A DNA stretch of 64,000 nucleotides from Halotia branconii CENA392 (GTDB lineage Bacteria; Cyanobacteriota; Cyanobacteriia; Cyanobacteriales; Nostocaceae), in NCBI RefSeq assembly GCF_029953635.1, contig NZ_CP124543.1, positions 5,249,455 through 5,313,454 on the forward strand, written 5' to 3'. The translations under genes and the position numbers were made by a program. Under the pieces are notes generated by a model, which saw nothing but the letters and a program-made list of their open reading frames with translations, made no database searches and was not told where the DNA came from. Positions 46,544 through 55,672 of this stretch are shown piece after piece. Numbering within the stretch: the first letter of the stretch is position 1; every line of letters begins with the position of its first letter.

Positions 46544-47557
46544 TACCTATACTCCCCAGTTACTTCCTTCAAAGTTTCCAGGTCAATTTTTTGTAATCCT
46601 TTCTTCAAAGCCCGAATTGCCGCTTCTCTGAGAATCATATCCAGCAGCCCAATATAACCCTCTTGTGTCACTCTCGGAAAACAATAATCGAAGCAAGATT
46701 CTGAAACTTTGATTGAATAAAGCTTTGAGCCTTTATTTTCTAACAGTAACTAAAATTTGTAGCCTAACCCTGAAGATTATAACTCTGAAAGGCTTTTAAA
46801 GATTGGCTTCTCCCAAAGTGACAAAACAGGGATAACCAAGCGTTGCTTCACCCAAAGTCTTCAACATTGTCTTGCTGGAGAGATTAGAAGCCACCGACAG
46901 TTGCAAAACTTTCTTTTCCCAGATATCCACAGTTCGCTTAAAATCTTCTCCTGACATCTTGCCAAAGCGATGACAAGCCTGAAAACGGTTATAAACCTGC
47001 TCATTTCGCTTAATTACAGCATCCAGGCGGTCTGTTCCTACCAAAATCACGGCAATTTCTAACTTGTCAAAAATATCACACACCTCTGCAAAGGTTTTCG
47101 GCTTCAAACGGTCAGCCTCATCAACAATCAGCATCTCTACCCCGCAACCCTTGAGAACCCGAAACGTTCTGTCACGAATCTCTGCAACCGTTCCTTTTGT
47201 TACTTGATACTTCAAATGCTCAAGAATCACTCCAAACAATTCCTTAGCACCGCACTCTTGAGGAATTTGAATATAAGCAACAGACACAGTTGGTGGTTGT
47301 CCTGGTTCTTGCTTGGGTTTATGTCTGAGCGTGTAGGCATCACAACCCATTGTTTTACCAGTTCTTGACTCTCCCACAACCCGTCCAGACTGACGTGCTT
47401 GACGTTTTCCTTCTAACCAGTCATGGAGAATTTTGACTTGTTCGAGTGGGACAAAACTTTTACGATTCAATCTTTGAATTTCTGCTTGTAATTTTGCATC
47501 AGTGAGGGCAATATCGCCCAATTCTTGAGCAACAGCTTGGGCTTGTTTTAAAGTCAT
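46543..47557 (-). pseudogene. tnsC: TnsC ATPase split by a 174-bp MITE
   Basis: TnsC is the AAA+ protein that forms filaments on target DNA and recruits TnsB. Residues 1-242 are normal: Walker A GESRTGKTMG, Walker B EMLIVDEADRLKP, LVGTDRLDAVIKR, and TMLKTLGEATLGY. Then the frame enters the MITE and stops at 46796, giving PCFVTLGEANL. Beyond the MITE the rest, IGLLDMILREAAIRALKKGL to EVTGEYR, is intact. Removing 174 bp plus one ATAA target duplication leaves 837 bp, i.e. 278 residues, the normal length. So only the C-terminal helix bundle is lost. Confidence 0.93.
46658..46831. mobile_element. IS701-related MITE in tnsC
   Basis: 174 bp with ends CCCTCTTGTGTCACTCTCGG and (reversed) CCCTGTTTTGTCACTTTGGG, flanked by ATAA at 46654-46657 and 46832-46835. 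The ends resemble those of the IS at 48430-49888, which has the same 4-bp target duplication ATAA. No open frame inside; a non-autonomous or deleted derivative. Confidence 0.88.
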
Positions 47558-48303
47558 TTTTTAAAATCCGTAATCTTCGCGCATTTGTTCGTAATCAAAT
47601 ACCTCTGGCATCTCCGATTCTTCTTGAGTTTGAGGAGATGCTACTTCTAGCTGTTCTACTTCAACAAGGGATGGTTGTTTAGCTTTTTTAAGTTCAATCT
47701 GTTCGGCTTTTTGACGTTCGTTCTTGGTTGGCTTTTGGTTGACAGAAGTTTCACGCTCCCTGACTTCTGCCAAAATTGAGCGATTGCTAATTGTCTTACC
47801 AGCCTCTCGAATCTTGCGACTACTGGCTTTGGCTTCATCCAAAGACAATTGCTCTGTCTCCAAATCTTGAGCAAATGCCCTAGCAACAAACTCCTCCCGA
47901 TTTCCTTGTTGGCGGTAAACCAATATAGTTGTGATATCTCTAGGGTCGAATCGTAAAATAATACTTTCCCCTGCGTATCCTGCTAAAAGTTCACCTCGAT
48001 ACATGATGTTTTCAAATTGCAGGTAGCCCCCTCTTTGAATCTGCCGTCGTGTTTGTTTCATGAGGCAGATATCCAAATCTCGCTCGGACATGGCATCTGG
48101 AACTGCAATCAACCCAGATTCCCAGCGTTGAAATCGAGTTTGATCGCCCATACGGGCATCAATTCGCTGGTTATAGTGATTGACGATATAACGTACCAAC
48201 TGCTGCTCTAGCTGTCTTAAGGTAAGACAAGCTTCTTTTTCTGCTTCTTCTGGTCGCTCTTGTACATTTGACCCCGTATATCCTGGTAAATTAAAGAATA
48301 ATA

Positions 48304-48424
48304 TCATGTCCGCGTAATTAGTTATAATTCCTGCATCTGTGCAAAAACCATGAAACCCTATTTCCCCCTGCTCCCTGCCCCCTGCCCCCTGCTGTCTTAA
48401 TGACAAGTCTTTAACCGGACACGA
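48304..48424. mobile_element. MITE of IS630 type, copy 2, in tnsB
   Basis: About 121 bp with ends TCATGTCCGCG and ACCGGACACGA flanked by TA; also bounded by TAA on both sides. Interior AATTAGTTATAATTCCTGCATC matches copy 1 at 20000. It entered tnsB before the IS701 copy, which inserted in its right junction. Confidence 0.8.
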
Positions 48425-48429
48425 TATAA

Positions 48430-49888
48430 CCCTCTTCTGTCACTTTCCGAAATAAGCAAGTAGTAAATAACTGAAATTATCCAGAAGAGAAAAAAGGTTT
48501 AAATTGGTTCATTGTACAAATTAGGTGATTAAATCCAAGCAATAAATCGGAATTGGGAAAAACATCTAGCCAGGGATAAATCAACCAAAATAATAAGAGA
48601 GGTTGAACAATTAAGCGAAGATTATTTAAAGTATTCTTCCATCCATAATCATGATTCCATTGTTTATGATTAGAAAAATCTACACAATCAATACAAACAC
48701 TGTTTTGTACCTCTGTTTCAATTTGAGGAGCTTGATTTAAGGATAAGAAAGGTGGAGAACTTAAACTAATCATTGTGTAGACACAAAAAATAATCTCCCA
48801 CCATCTCTGAATATGTTGGAAATTTGTAAACCTGTAATCTGTCCAGCCCAGTTCCTGTTTACACTGCCGAAAACCATATTCAACCCAGGTTCTTAATCCA
48901 TATAAGTCGCCTAAAATCTTCTTCAAGTTACCTTGAAGATTTGTCATCACGAAAGAAGTAGAATTTTCCGGCATGGTTTCTGGGTCAGTAGTTATTTCCC
49001 AATAAGTTATGGTTCTTTTTTTTCCATAAATTATTTCTCGAATATATCTAGTCTCTGATTTTTGATTGCTAAATGTTCTTTTAAATTTACACCACTTATT
49101 CGCTCTAACGCTCTGGTTGGCTGGTAGCCAGACTCCGTGATTATTTCTTATTGCCACAACATAAGCTAATTCATATTCATTCAATTTTCTGATGAATTCG
49201 CTACTCTCACCATATAAACTATCCGCCAGTACCAACTCAATATTAAAGCCTTCACTAATTAATTCTGTAATAATTTCTGACGCTAATTCTATTTTAGTTT
49301 TATATTTATCTCCTTCTTTTAAAGTCCCCTTTGGTTTGAATACTTTGAAACTTAAGGGAAATGTTATATTGTCATAAACTCCATAAGCATTGACTGTCAC
49401 TATTCCATTATCTATTTTTCCTACGCTCCCTAAATATTGTCTAGCCACATAATCTGTCTTTTTACCTTTTTTCCTGTCTCCTGTTTCATCTATTACTACG
49501 GTTATCGCCTGATCGTTTAACGCTCTCTTTAATTTATTTAATCTTCGGCTCTTTAATTTCTTTACTGACCAATCTGAATAGGCTATAAAATGATGTAATG
49601 ACTGAGCAGAGTTTATACTTACTACTTTAGCTATTTCTGGTAACGATTTTCTTTTTATCGTTGATATTATCCCCAAATGTAAATATTTAAAGCATTCATA
49701 ATTTCTTACCTCTTTGAACAGGTCTTTATACTCTGCACAATATTCATCTATGAGCGCAACTGTTGGGTGGGCATCTCTCGACAAATGTTTCAGGATTTGT
49801 AATTCTACATCCATTGCTCTGCTTACCTGAAGAGAGTTTTTTCTTTTAATTCTTTTATTTAGAATACCCGGAAAGTGACAGAAGAGGG
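48430..49888 (-). mobile_element. IS701-type insertion sequence
   Basis: 1,459 bp with 20-bp perfect terminal repeats CCCTCTTCTGTCACTTTCCG and target duplication ATAA (48426-48429 and 49889-49892). It carries one intact transposase and lies in tnsB. Confidence 0.92.
48477..49814 (-). CDS. IS701 family DDE transposase
   Basis: A 445-residue transposase with an RNase H-like core: first Asp in AITVVIDETGDRKKGKKTDYV (about 107), second in ELVLADSLYGESSEF (about 196), and the Y-x-x-R/E region YGLRTWVEYGFRQCKQELGW (about 312-331), which has Y-(2)-R-(3)-E-(6)-K form. Starts at the ATG at 49814. It appears intact and full length, so it could be active and may mobilise the MITE in tnsC. Confidence 0.88.
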   Translation of the reverse strand: MDVELQILKHLSRDAHPTVALIDEYCAEYKDLFKEVRNYECFKYLHLGIISTIKRKSLPEIAKVVSINSAQSLHHFIAYSDWSVKKLKSRRLNKLKRALNDQAITVVIDETGDRKKGKKTDYVARQYLGSVGKIDNGIVTVNAYGVYDNITFPLSFKVFKPKGTLKEGDKYKTKIELASEIITELISEGFNIELVLADSLYGESSEFIRKLNEYELAYVVAIRNNHGVWLPANQSVRANKWCKFKRTFSNQKSETRYIREIIYGKKRTITYWEITTDPETMPENSTSFVMTNLQGNLKKILGDLYGLRTWVEYGFRQCKQELGWTDYRFTNFQHIQRWWEIIFCVYTMISLSSPPFLSLNQAPQIETEVQNSVCIDCVDFSNHKQWNHDYGWKNTLNNLRLIVQPLLLFWLIYPWLDVFPNSDLLLGFNHLICTMNQFKPFFSSG

Positions 49889-49892
49889 ATAA

Positions 49893-50411
49893 TTCGGTGT
49901 TAAAGGTCTTAAAAGGACGCTCGACAATACCCCCTTCACTAGGGCGATCGCGTAAATGACAAACAAAACCTAGTTGTACTGCATCAAGTGATTTACCAGC
50001 TACGGCATGGTTAGATTAACGAAGCGAAACAATTGTTGGCACGACAGATTGCAGGGAAGAGCGAATGTGCTGATGGTGCTGTAGGGACTGAAAATGGTTT
50101 GGTATATCTGCTTTTAAAACTGGACTAACAAAAATTGATAATTGTTGTTAGGTTAACAGCATATCTGAAGAAACTACCTATCCTAGGTTGAAATACTTGG
50201 GGGAGTTGAAGCAACCGTATTTGACGACTGTTGAAGAGAAACTGTTGAGTTTGATTGAAAAAGAATACGGCATCGAAGTTCTGATCTCACTGATGATACG
50301 TATGAGGTAGAGCGAGGAAAGGTTACGAAAATGGTAGATACAAGTTTTCGTTCTTGACAAGAATAACATCCACATCCGCATATTGAAGCACTAGTAGTAT
50401 TTCAACTTTCT
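49893..50411. other. Decayed stretch between tnsB relic and zntA
   Basis: The first 125 bases encode tnsB. The rest has no intact gene. From 50,165 the plus strand reads SEETTYPRLKYLGELKQPYL to a stop at about 50,310, which looks like the tail of some protein but is not identified. No TGTACA or left-end-like repeat is present, so the CAST right end is gone or lies elsewhere. Confidence 0.5.
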
Positions 50412-52829
50412 TTACTCTTCCCTAGTTTTGGCTTTAAACAATCTCATGCCATTAGCTGTGACTAATAAAGAAGTACCTGTATCAGCTAATACTGCGATCG
50501 CTAACCCAACAAAACCAAAAGTCCCTAATAATAAAAATAGTCCTTTCGTAACTAAAGAAAAGACAACATTTTGTTGAATTACTGAAACTGTACGGCGGCT
50601 TAAGGTGACTGCATAAGCTAGCCGTTTCAAATCGCTGCCTACTAAAACTACATCTGCTGTTTCTAAAGCAATATCAATACCACCAACTGCAAAACTAATA
50701 TCTGCTGCTGCTAAGGCTGGTGCATCGTTGATGCCGTCACCCACCATTCCTACTACTCCCGATTGCCGCAATTGTTGAATGACTTGCAGTTTGTCTTCTG
50801 GTAATAGTTCTGCTTGATATTCTGTAATGCCGACTTGTTGGGCAATCTGTTGAGCAACAGCGGTGCGATCGCCTGTTAACATGACTAAATGCCGCATTTT
50901 GAGTCGTTGCAGCATTTGCACAGCTGGCGCAGCTTCTAGCCGCAAGCCATCTGCTAGGGCAATTATTCCTAACAAATTCTGGCTATTGCCTACTAAAACA
51001 GGTGTTTGTCCTAAATTTTCAATTTCTGTTAATAGAGATGTTGCGGCTGTTGATAAAGTAATGCCAAATTCGGCAAATAACCGCCGATTTCCCACTAAAT
51101 AGCGATTCTCACCAAATTGCGCGGTAACGCCTTTACCAGGATAAGCTGTAAAATTTTCAATAGTTTCTAACTTTAATTTTTGGGCTTTAGCTGTAGCTAC
51201 AATCGCCTTACCTAAAGGATGTTCTGATTGTTGCTCTAAAGCCGCAGCAATTAATAAGACAAAATCTGCGCTGACTTCTCCCAACTCATACACCTTTTGC
51301 AGTACGGGTTCTCCTTGAGTTAAAGTTCCGGTTTTATCAAAAGCCAAACTCGTTAAATGTCCAGCTGTCTCTAATGCATGACCACCTTTGAATAAAACTC
51401 CCTGGCGAGTTGCTGCCCCAATGGCGCTAACAATGGAAACTGGGGTAGAAATCACTAAAGCACAGGGACAGGCAATCACTAACATTACTAATGCCCGATA
51501 CAGCCAAACATTAAAAGGTTGAGCAAATATCAAAGGGGGAATTAAAGTAATAGCGATCGCACTTAAAATTACAATTGGGGTGTAGATTTGGGCAAACTTA
51601 TCTACCCATTGCTGTGTAGGGGCGCGGCTAGATTGAGCTTCTTCGACAAGGTGAATAATTTTCGCAACAGTTGTATCATTAGCAACATGGGTAACTTTCA
51701 CTGTCAAAAAGCCTGTTTGATTTAAAGTCCCAGCAAAGACAGCATCTCCTGGGGCTTTATCTTCGGGAATTGACTCTCCGGTGATGGGAGACTGGTCAAT
51801 GGCACTTGTACCAGAAGTTACTACACCATCCAGCGCCACGCGCTGTCCCGGTCGAATCGTCAAAGTTTCCCCTACTCGAATATTTTCTACGGCAACTGTC
51901 ACTTCTTGATCGTTTCGCTGCACCGTAGCTGTGGGTGGTGTTAAATCCATCAAGCCCCGAATGGCGTTGCGAGTACGACCAAAAGTAAAAACTTGCAGAG
52001 TTGTACCCAAGGAAAATAAAAAGACAACCAAAGCCGCTTCTAACCAATCGCCTAATGCTACTGCCCCAATCACCGAAATCGTCATCAGCAGATTCATATC
52101 TGCACGGCGCAAACGCAATTCAAATAATCCAGCCCTGGCGATGGGATAACCAGCAACTATAATACCGATGCCATAAAAAGCCCGTGCTAGCCAAATTGGT
52201 AGTGCCAAACCTTGAGCAATTAAGCCCAAAAATAACCCTATACCTGCGAGAATAACGCTTTGTCCTCGGCGATTAGTAATCCAAAATTGCCAGTTGCTAG
52301 CAGCGGGTTGAGGAGGATGAGCATGTTTGTGGTGATGCTCATGATCATGATCGCAGGTATGACTATGATCGTGGTTAGTAGCTTCAGGACTCGGTTCTAC
52401 TGTATAGCCTAAAGCTTGAATTTGTTCATAAATCTTAGTTTCGTTAACTGCTTGCGGATCATAGTCAATTTGCGATCGCCCTGTCGCAAAGCTCACCGAT
52501 GCCTCATTTACACCTACAATTTGCTGTAAGCCGACTTCAATTGTTTTGGCACAACTACCGCAATCCATCCCGCCAATTTGTATTTGTAGCGTTTTTGGCG
52601 TAGCAACATCTACGGTGTAGCCCAAAACAGTGATGCGATTTTTAATTTCTGCCGTATTTACAAGATTTGGGTTGTAGGACACAACTGCCCGTCCCGTTGC
52701 AAAACTCACTGCAACTTCCTGTACACCATTTAACTGCTGCAAACTGGCTGCAATCGTTTTGGCACAACTGCCGCAATCCATGCCACTAACTTGTAATGCT
52801 TGAGTTTTTGAGGAGGAGCTTTGAGTCAT
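50412..52829 (-). CDS. ziaA: Zinc-type P1B ATPase (ZiaA/ZntA-like)
   Basis: Exports Zn2+ (and possibly Cd2+/Pb2+) across the membrane. From ATG 52829, 805 residues: two N-terminal HMA domains each with GMDCGSC, a His-rich linker (HDHSHTCDHDHEHHHKHAHP), eight predicted membrane helices, the TGES actuator (ITGESIPED), the metal-site CPCALV in helix 6, DKTGTLT phosphorylation motif and GDGINDAPALA. The CPC plus HMA pattern and neighbouring ZiaR-type repressor favour zinc. The TTG at 52859 gives an implausible N-terminus. Divergent from ziaR with the operator between. Confidence 0.92.
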   Translation of the reverse strand: MTQSSSSKTQALQVSGMDCGSCAKTIAASLQQLNGVQEVAVSFATGRAVVSYNPNLVNTAEIKNRITVLGYTVDVATPKTLQIQIGGMDCGSCAKTIEVGLQQIVGVNEASVSFATGRSQIDYDPQAVNETKIYEQIQALGYTVEPSPEATNHDHSHTCDHDHEHHHKHAHPPQPAASNWQFWITNRRGQSVILAGIGLFLGLIAQGLALPIWLARAFYGIGIIVAGYPIARAGLFELRLRRADMNLLMTISVIGAVALGDWLEAALVVFLFSLGTTLQVFTFGRTRNAIRGLMDLTPPTATVQRNDQEVTVAVENIRVGETLTIRPGQRVALDGVVTSGTSAIDQSPITGESIPEDKAPGDAVFAGTLNQTGFLTVKVTHVANDTTVAKIIHLVEEAQSSRAPTQQWVDKFAQIYTPIVILSAIAITLIPPLIFAQPFNVWLYRALVMLVIACPCALVISTPVSIVSAIGAATRQGVLFKGGHALETAGHLTSLAFDKTGTLTQGEPVLQKVYELGEVSADFVLLIAAALEQQSEHPLGKAIVATAKAQKLKLETIENFTAYPGKGVTAQFGENRYLVGNRRLFAEFGITLSTAATSLLTEIENLGQTPVLVGNSQNLLGIIALADGLRLEAAPAVQMLQRLKMRHLVMLTGDRTAVAQQIAQQVGITEYQAELLPEDKLQVIQQLRQSGVVGMVGDGINDAPALAAADISFAVGGIDIALETADVVLVGSDLKRLAYAVTLSRRTVSVIQQNVVFSLVTKGLFLLLGTFGFVGLAIAVLADTGTSLLVTANGMRLFKAKTREE

Positions 52830-52872
52830 GGCAACTCTACCAACAAGGCTAACTGCCAATATTCTAATACAA

Positions 52873-52894
52873 CAATTGAATAACTATTCAATTG
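52873..52894. promoter_or_regulatory. SmtB/ZiaR-type operator palindrome
   Basis: A perfect 10-2-10 palindrome CAATTGAATA AC TATTCAATTG lies between the two divergent starts. Its core matches the 12-2-12 sites bound by ArsR/SmtB family zinc repressors, which leave DNA when zinc rises. Confidence 0.85.
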
Positions 52895-52953
52895 TGCAAT
52901 GATTATCATTTTAAGTATATTGAGATTGATAACCATTGCATAAAATAAACACC

Positions 52954-53370
52954 ATGAACACACGCAAACGAAAACCAGATTTAGATATAGTTCAAACTTC
53001 TGATGCGCCTACTTGTGAAACCCATTTAGTGAATTTAGAAAATGTCCGTTCTTCAATGGCGCACATTCTGTCAACAGAAAAAGCACAACTGATGGCAGAA
53101 GTATTTGGGGTATTGGCAGATCCTAACCGTTTACGTCTGGTTTCAGCTTTGGCTGCCCAGGAGTTATGTGTTTGCGATTTAGCAGCATTGACAAAAATGA
53201 GTGAATCTGCTGTTTGTCATCAATTACGTTTGTTAAAAGCTATGCGTTTTGTTAGCTATCGTCGATCGGGTCGAAATGTCTATTACAGTCTGGCTGAAGG
53301 TCACATTACTAGTCTTTATCACTTTTTAGTAGAACATTTGAACGAATCAAATGATGAAGATTTAAGATAA
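52954..53370 (+). CDS. ziaR: ArsR/SmtB-family zinc-responsive repressor (ZiaR-like)
   Basis: A 138-residue winged-helix repressor from ATG 52954. The DNA-binding helix follows the ELCVCDLAALTKMSESAVCHQLRLLK block, which holds the alpha-3 CVC metal site, and the C-terminal alpha-5 site (E-G-H, ten residues, H-x2-E in GHITSLYHFLVEHLNE) matches the zinc-sensing site of ZiaR/SmtB. It probably represses both itself and the ATPase through the operator between them. Frame from the TTG at 52936 is less likely. Confidence 0.9.
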   Translation: MNTRKRKPDLDIVQTSDAPTCETHLVNLENVRSSMAHILSTEKAQLMAEVFGVLADPNRLRLVSALAAQELCVCDLAALTKMSESAVCHQLRLLKAMRFVSYRRSGRNVYYSLAEGHITSLYHFLVEHLNESNDEDLR

Positions 53371-53636
53371 AAAATAATTTAGTTTTAGATATTTGATTAA
53401 ACTTTCTAGTAACCTATTAATCAAACTTTGATAATGAATGTTCAAGCACTTATTACAAGCTAAGAGCGCGTGTAAACTTAGTTTTGCTTATTTATTTACT
53501 TTTGTAATATTTGCAAGTAAAAATATTTGTAGTAGGTTGCATTTTGTCTGATAATCTGTTTGACTTATTTATAATAATGATACCAAGACTTTAGTATAAA
53601 TCTGCTTTAATATTTGTATAGCGGAGCATAACATCC

Positions 53637-54314
53637 ATGAACTACCTTCATCAGACGATCGCCATCTTGGGAATCACAGGTGTATTGAGTGGAATGCCGA
53701 TTATAGCTCATGCACAAGGAGCAGCAGCACGCATCAATCAGATGAACTTTCAGGAATACTATAACCAAGGTGTGCAAAAACTAGAACAAGGAGATTTTTC
53801 AGGAGCGATCGCTGACTTTAATCAAGTTGTACAATTAAACCCCCAATATTATGAAGGCTTTTGCCTGCGGGGGCTAGCCAAGTCTCAATTAGGAGACTTG
53901 CAAGCAGCTATTACAGACTTTGATCAAGCACTGAAAATCAATCCTCATCATGCAGATGCTTACAATAGTCGAGGAACTGCTTATGCTCAACTAGGAAACA
54001 CTCAAGAAGCGATCGCAGACTTTAATCAGACTATAAAAGTAGCCCCAAACTTTGTAGATGGCTATTACAATTTAGGATTACTAAATTATCAACAAGGCGA
54101 TCACAAACAAGCGATCGCTAATTTCAACCAAGCAATTAGTATTAATCCTAACTTAGCTGATGCCTACGGTAACAGAGGACTAGCACAGTATGCTTTAGGA
54201 GATAGCAAGAACGCTGTTGCAGATTTAAAGCAGGCAGCAAGTCTGTTTCAAAACCAAAAAAATACTCTTGGATATCGCCAAACACAAGCTCTGATTCAAC
54301 AACTCCAGCGGTAG
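53637..54314 (+). CDS. Exported TPR repeat protein
   Basis: A 225-residue protein with a Sec signal peptide (MNYLHQTIAILGITGVLSG, cut after AHA) and five tetratricopeptide repeats (YNQGVQKLEQGDFSGAIADFNQVVQLNPQ and onward, 34 residues each). Probably a periplasmic scaffold; no catalytic motif. Spacing to the permease is 125 bp. Confidence 0.85.
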   Translation: MNYLHQTIAILGITGVLSGMPIIAHAQGAAARINQMNFQEYYNQGVQKLEQGDFSGAIADFNQVVQLNPQYYEGFCLRGLAKSQLGDLQAAITDFDQALKINPHHADAYNSRGTAYAQLGNTQEAIADFNQTIKVAPNFVDGYYNLGLLNYQQGDHKQAIANFNQAISINPNLADAYGNRGLAQYALGDSKNAVADLKQAASLFQNQKNTLGYRQTQALIQQLQR

Positions 54315-54439
54315 TAACTGCATTATAACTACTAACTTGTAATTCGTAATTCAAGGATAAAAATACCTTAATTAATCCATTTCGAGGGATAATAAAGCGC
54401 AGCCTCACATAGAGTTGAGATTACGAATTATTCTGATTA

Positions 54440-55582
54440 ATGACACAATTAACTTGGCTGCGTAAAAATCTCTTTAGTACTTGGTATAACAGTTTATTAA
54501 CGGTTCTCTGCTTAGTATTTCTCTTTTGGGTCGGGCGGGGATTTCTAATTTGGGCAACGACTCAAGCACAGTGGGCAGTAATTAAAGTTAATTTACCTTT
54601 ATTCTTAGTGGGAAGATTTCCCCAAGATTTGTATTGGCGAATTTGGATTGTCTTGGCGATCGCTGCGACTTTAACAGCTGTAACTGCGGGCGTTGTCTTT
54701 AGCAAACAACAGTTTACAAAACGTAGAATTGCCTTATTTATTTGTATTGTGAGCGCTCTGTTAGTTATTGTACCGTTAAATTTGACATCCCGTCTGTGGT
54801 TAGGATTAATTGCAGGTTTACTAATTGCAGGTTTTGGAATCGGAAAAAGCTTTGCTAAAACAATAGCTCCCTGGCTTTCTTTAAATTGGCTATTATCTTT
54901 CTTGCTAATTCTGTGGTTAATTGGCGGTGGTTTGGGCTTGCAACCCGTATCTACAAATTTGTGGAATGGTTTGTTACTTACCCTGTTAACAGCAATAGTT
55001 AGTATTGTTCTTTCCTTTCCTATTGGTGTGTTATTAGCTTTAGGACGCACTAGTAATTTGCCTATTGTCCGTTGGTTTTGTATTCTGTACATTGAGCTTG
55101 TCCGGGGATTACCGCTGATTGGGATTTTGTTTCTTGCTCAGGTGATGTTGCCGTTATTTCTACCAGGAGATGTACGTTTAGATCGAGTTTTACGAGGAAT
55201 TGCTGGATTAGTTTTATTTAGTGCTGCTTATATGGCAGAAAACGTGCGCGGTGGACTTCAAGCAATCCCGCGTGGGCAAATTGAAGCTGCCAAAGCCTTA
55301 GGATTCAATACGCCATTTGTAATTATATTAATTGTTTTACCTCAAGCTTTGCGTGCCGTTATTCCTGCAATTGTCGGTCAGTTTATCGGTTTATTTAAAG
55401 ATACTTCACTCTTATCTTTATTAGGATTAGTAGAACTTACAGGTATTGCCCGTTCTATATTGGCGCAACCCCAATTTATTGGTCGCTATGCAGAAGTTTA
55501 TCTATTTATCGGCTTAATTTACTGGATATTTTGTTATTCTATGTCTTTAGCTTCTCGGCGATTAGAAAAACAGTTGAGTTAA
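54440..55582 (+). CDS. Amino-acid ABC transporter permease
   Basis: A 380-residue inner-membrane permease of the polar amino acid type (AapM/NatH family). About eight hydrophobic helices and the EAA loop EAAKALGFNTPFVIILIVLPQALRAVIPAIVGQF near residue 283 are clear, with HisM-like LAIGLVRGLPLIGILF-type segments. The ATPase gene follows 45-90 bp downstream; the substrate-binding protein and a second permease are not adjacent. Related to Anabaena NatG/NatH, but I cannot separate the two. Confidence 0.87.
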   Translation: MTQLTWLRKNLFSTWYNSLLTVLCLVFLFWVGRGFLIWATTQAQWAVIKVNLPLFLVGRFPQDLYWRIWIVLAIAATLTAVTAGVVFSKQQFTKRRIALFICIVSALLVIVPLNLTSRLWLGLIAGLLIAGFGIGKSFAKTIAPWLSLNWLLSFLLILWLIGGGLGLQPVSTNLWNGLLLTLLTAIVSIVLSFPIGVLLALGRTSNLPIVRWFCILYIELVRGLPLIGILFLAQVMLPLFLPGDVRLDRVLRGIAGLVLFSAAYMAENVRGGLQAIPRGQIEAAKALGFNTPFVIILIVLPQALRAVIPAIVGQFIGLFKDTSLLSLLGLVELTGIARSILAQPQFIGRYAEVYLFIGLIYWIFCYSMSLASRRLEKQLS

Positions 55583-55672
55583 TAGTCAATACAAAAACTT
55601 CCCTTAAATCATGTCTCTGCTAACTCTGTGACTCTGTGGTTAGTTAAAATACAAAATAAATTGAAACACGAT

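Larger units (their letters stand above)
30844..50017. mobile_element. Decayed type V-K CRISPR-associated transposon
   Basis: Read from the tRNA outward the order is: left end with TGTACA, homing guide, CRISPR repeat, foreign cargo, cas12k, cvkR, more cargo, tniQ, tnsC, tnsB. This is the standard V-K order except for about 9 kb of foreign genes between CRISPR and cas12k. The right end beyond tnsB is not recognised: the tnsB N-terminal half and any terminal repeats are missing, so the end coordinate marks only the last recognisable tnsB codons. cas12k, tnsC and tnsB are all disrupted; tniQ and cvkR look intact. It can no longer move by itself. Confidence 0.85.
47561..50017 (-). pseudogene. tnsB: TnsB transposase, split by MITE and IS701, N-terminal half missing
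   Basis: TnsB is the DDE integrase that joins transposon ends to target. The 3' part (47561-48301) codes LFFNLPGYTGSNVQERP to FDYEQMREDYGF with the conserved ERDLDICLMKQTRRQ, DPRDITTILVYRQ and AKASSRKIREAGKTISNRS blocks. Across the two insertions (49893-50017) the frame continues as AVQLGFVCHLRDRPSEGGIVERPFK, the catalytic-Glu region, joining exactly at TEL-FFN. Upstream of about 50,017 the frame ends at a TAA and the first ~300 residues (HTH domains and two catalytic Asp) are not found. The 281-codon frame starting at 48406 has about 45 false residues from the MITE. Confidence 0.9.

Noticed and set aside
46796..47557. 253-residue TnsC taken as natural length
   Set aside because: The last 11 residues come from a MITE; the real tail is found on its other side in the same frame with a target duplication.
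48258..48264. TGTACA-like sequence near the tnsB 3' fragment as a transposon right end
   Set aside because: It lies within tnsB coding sequence (the codons for GSNVQ) with no adjacent repeats.
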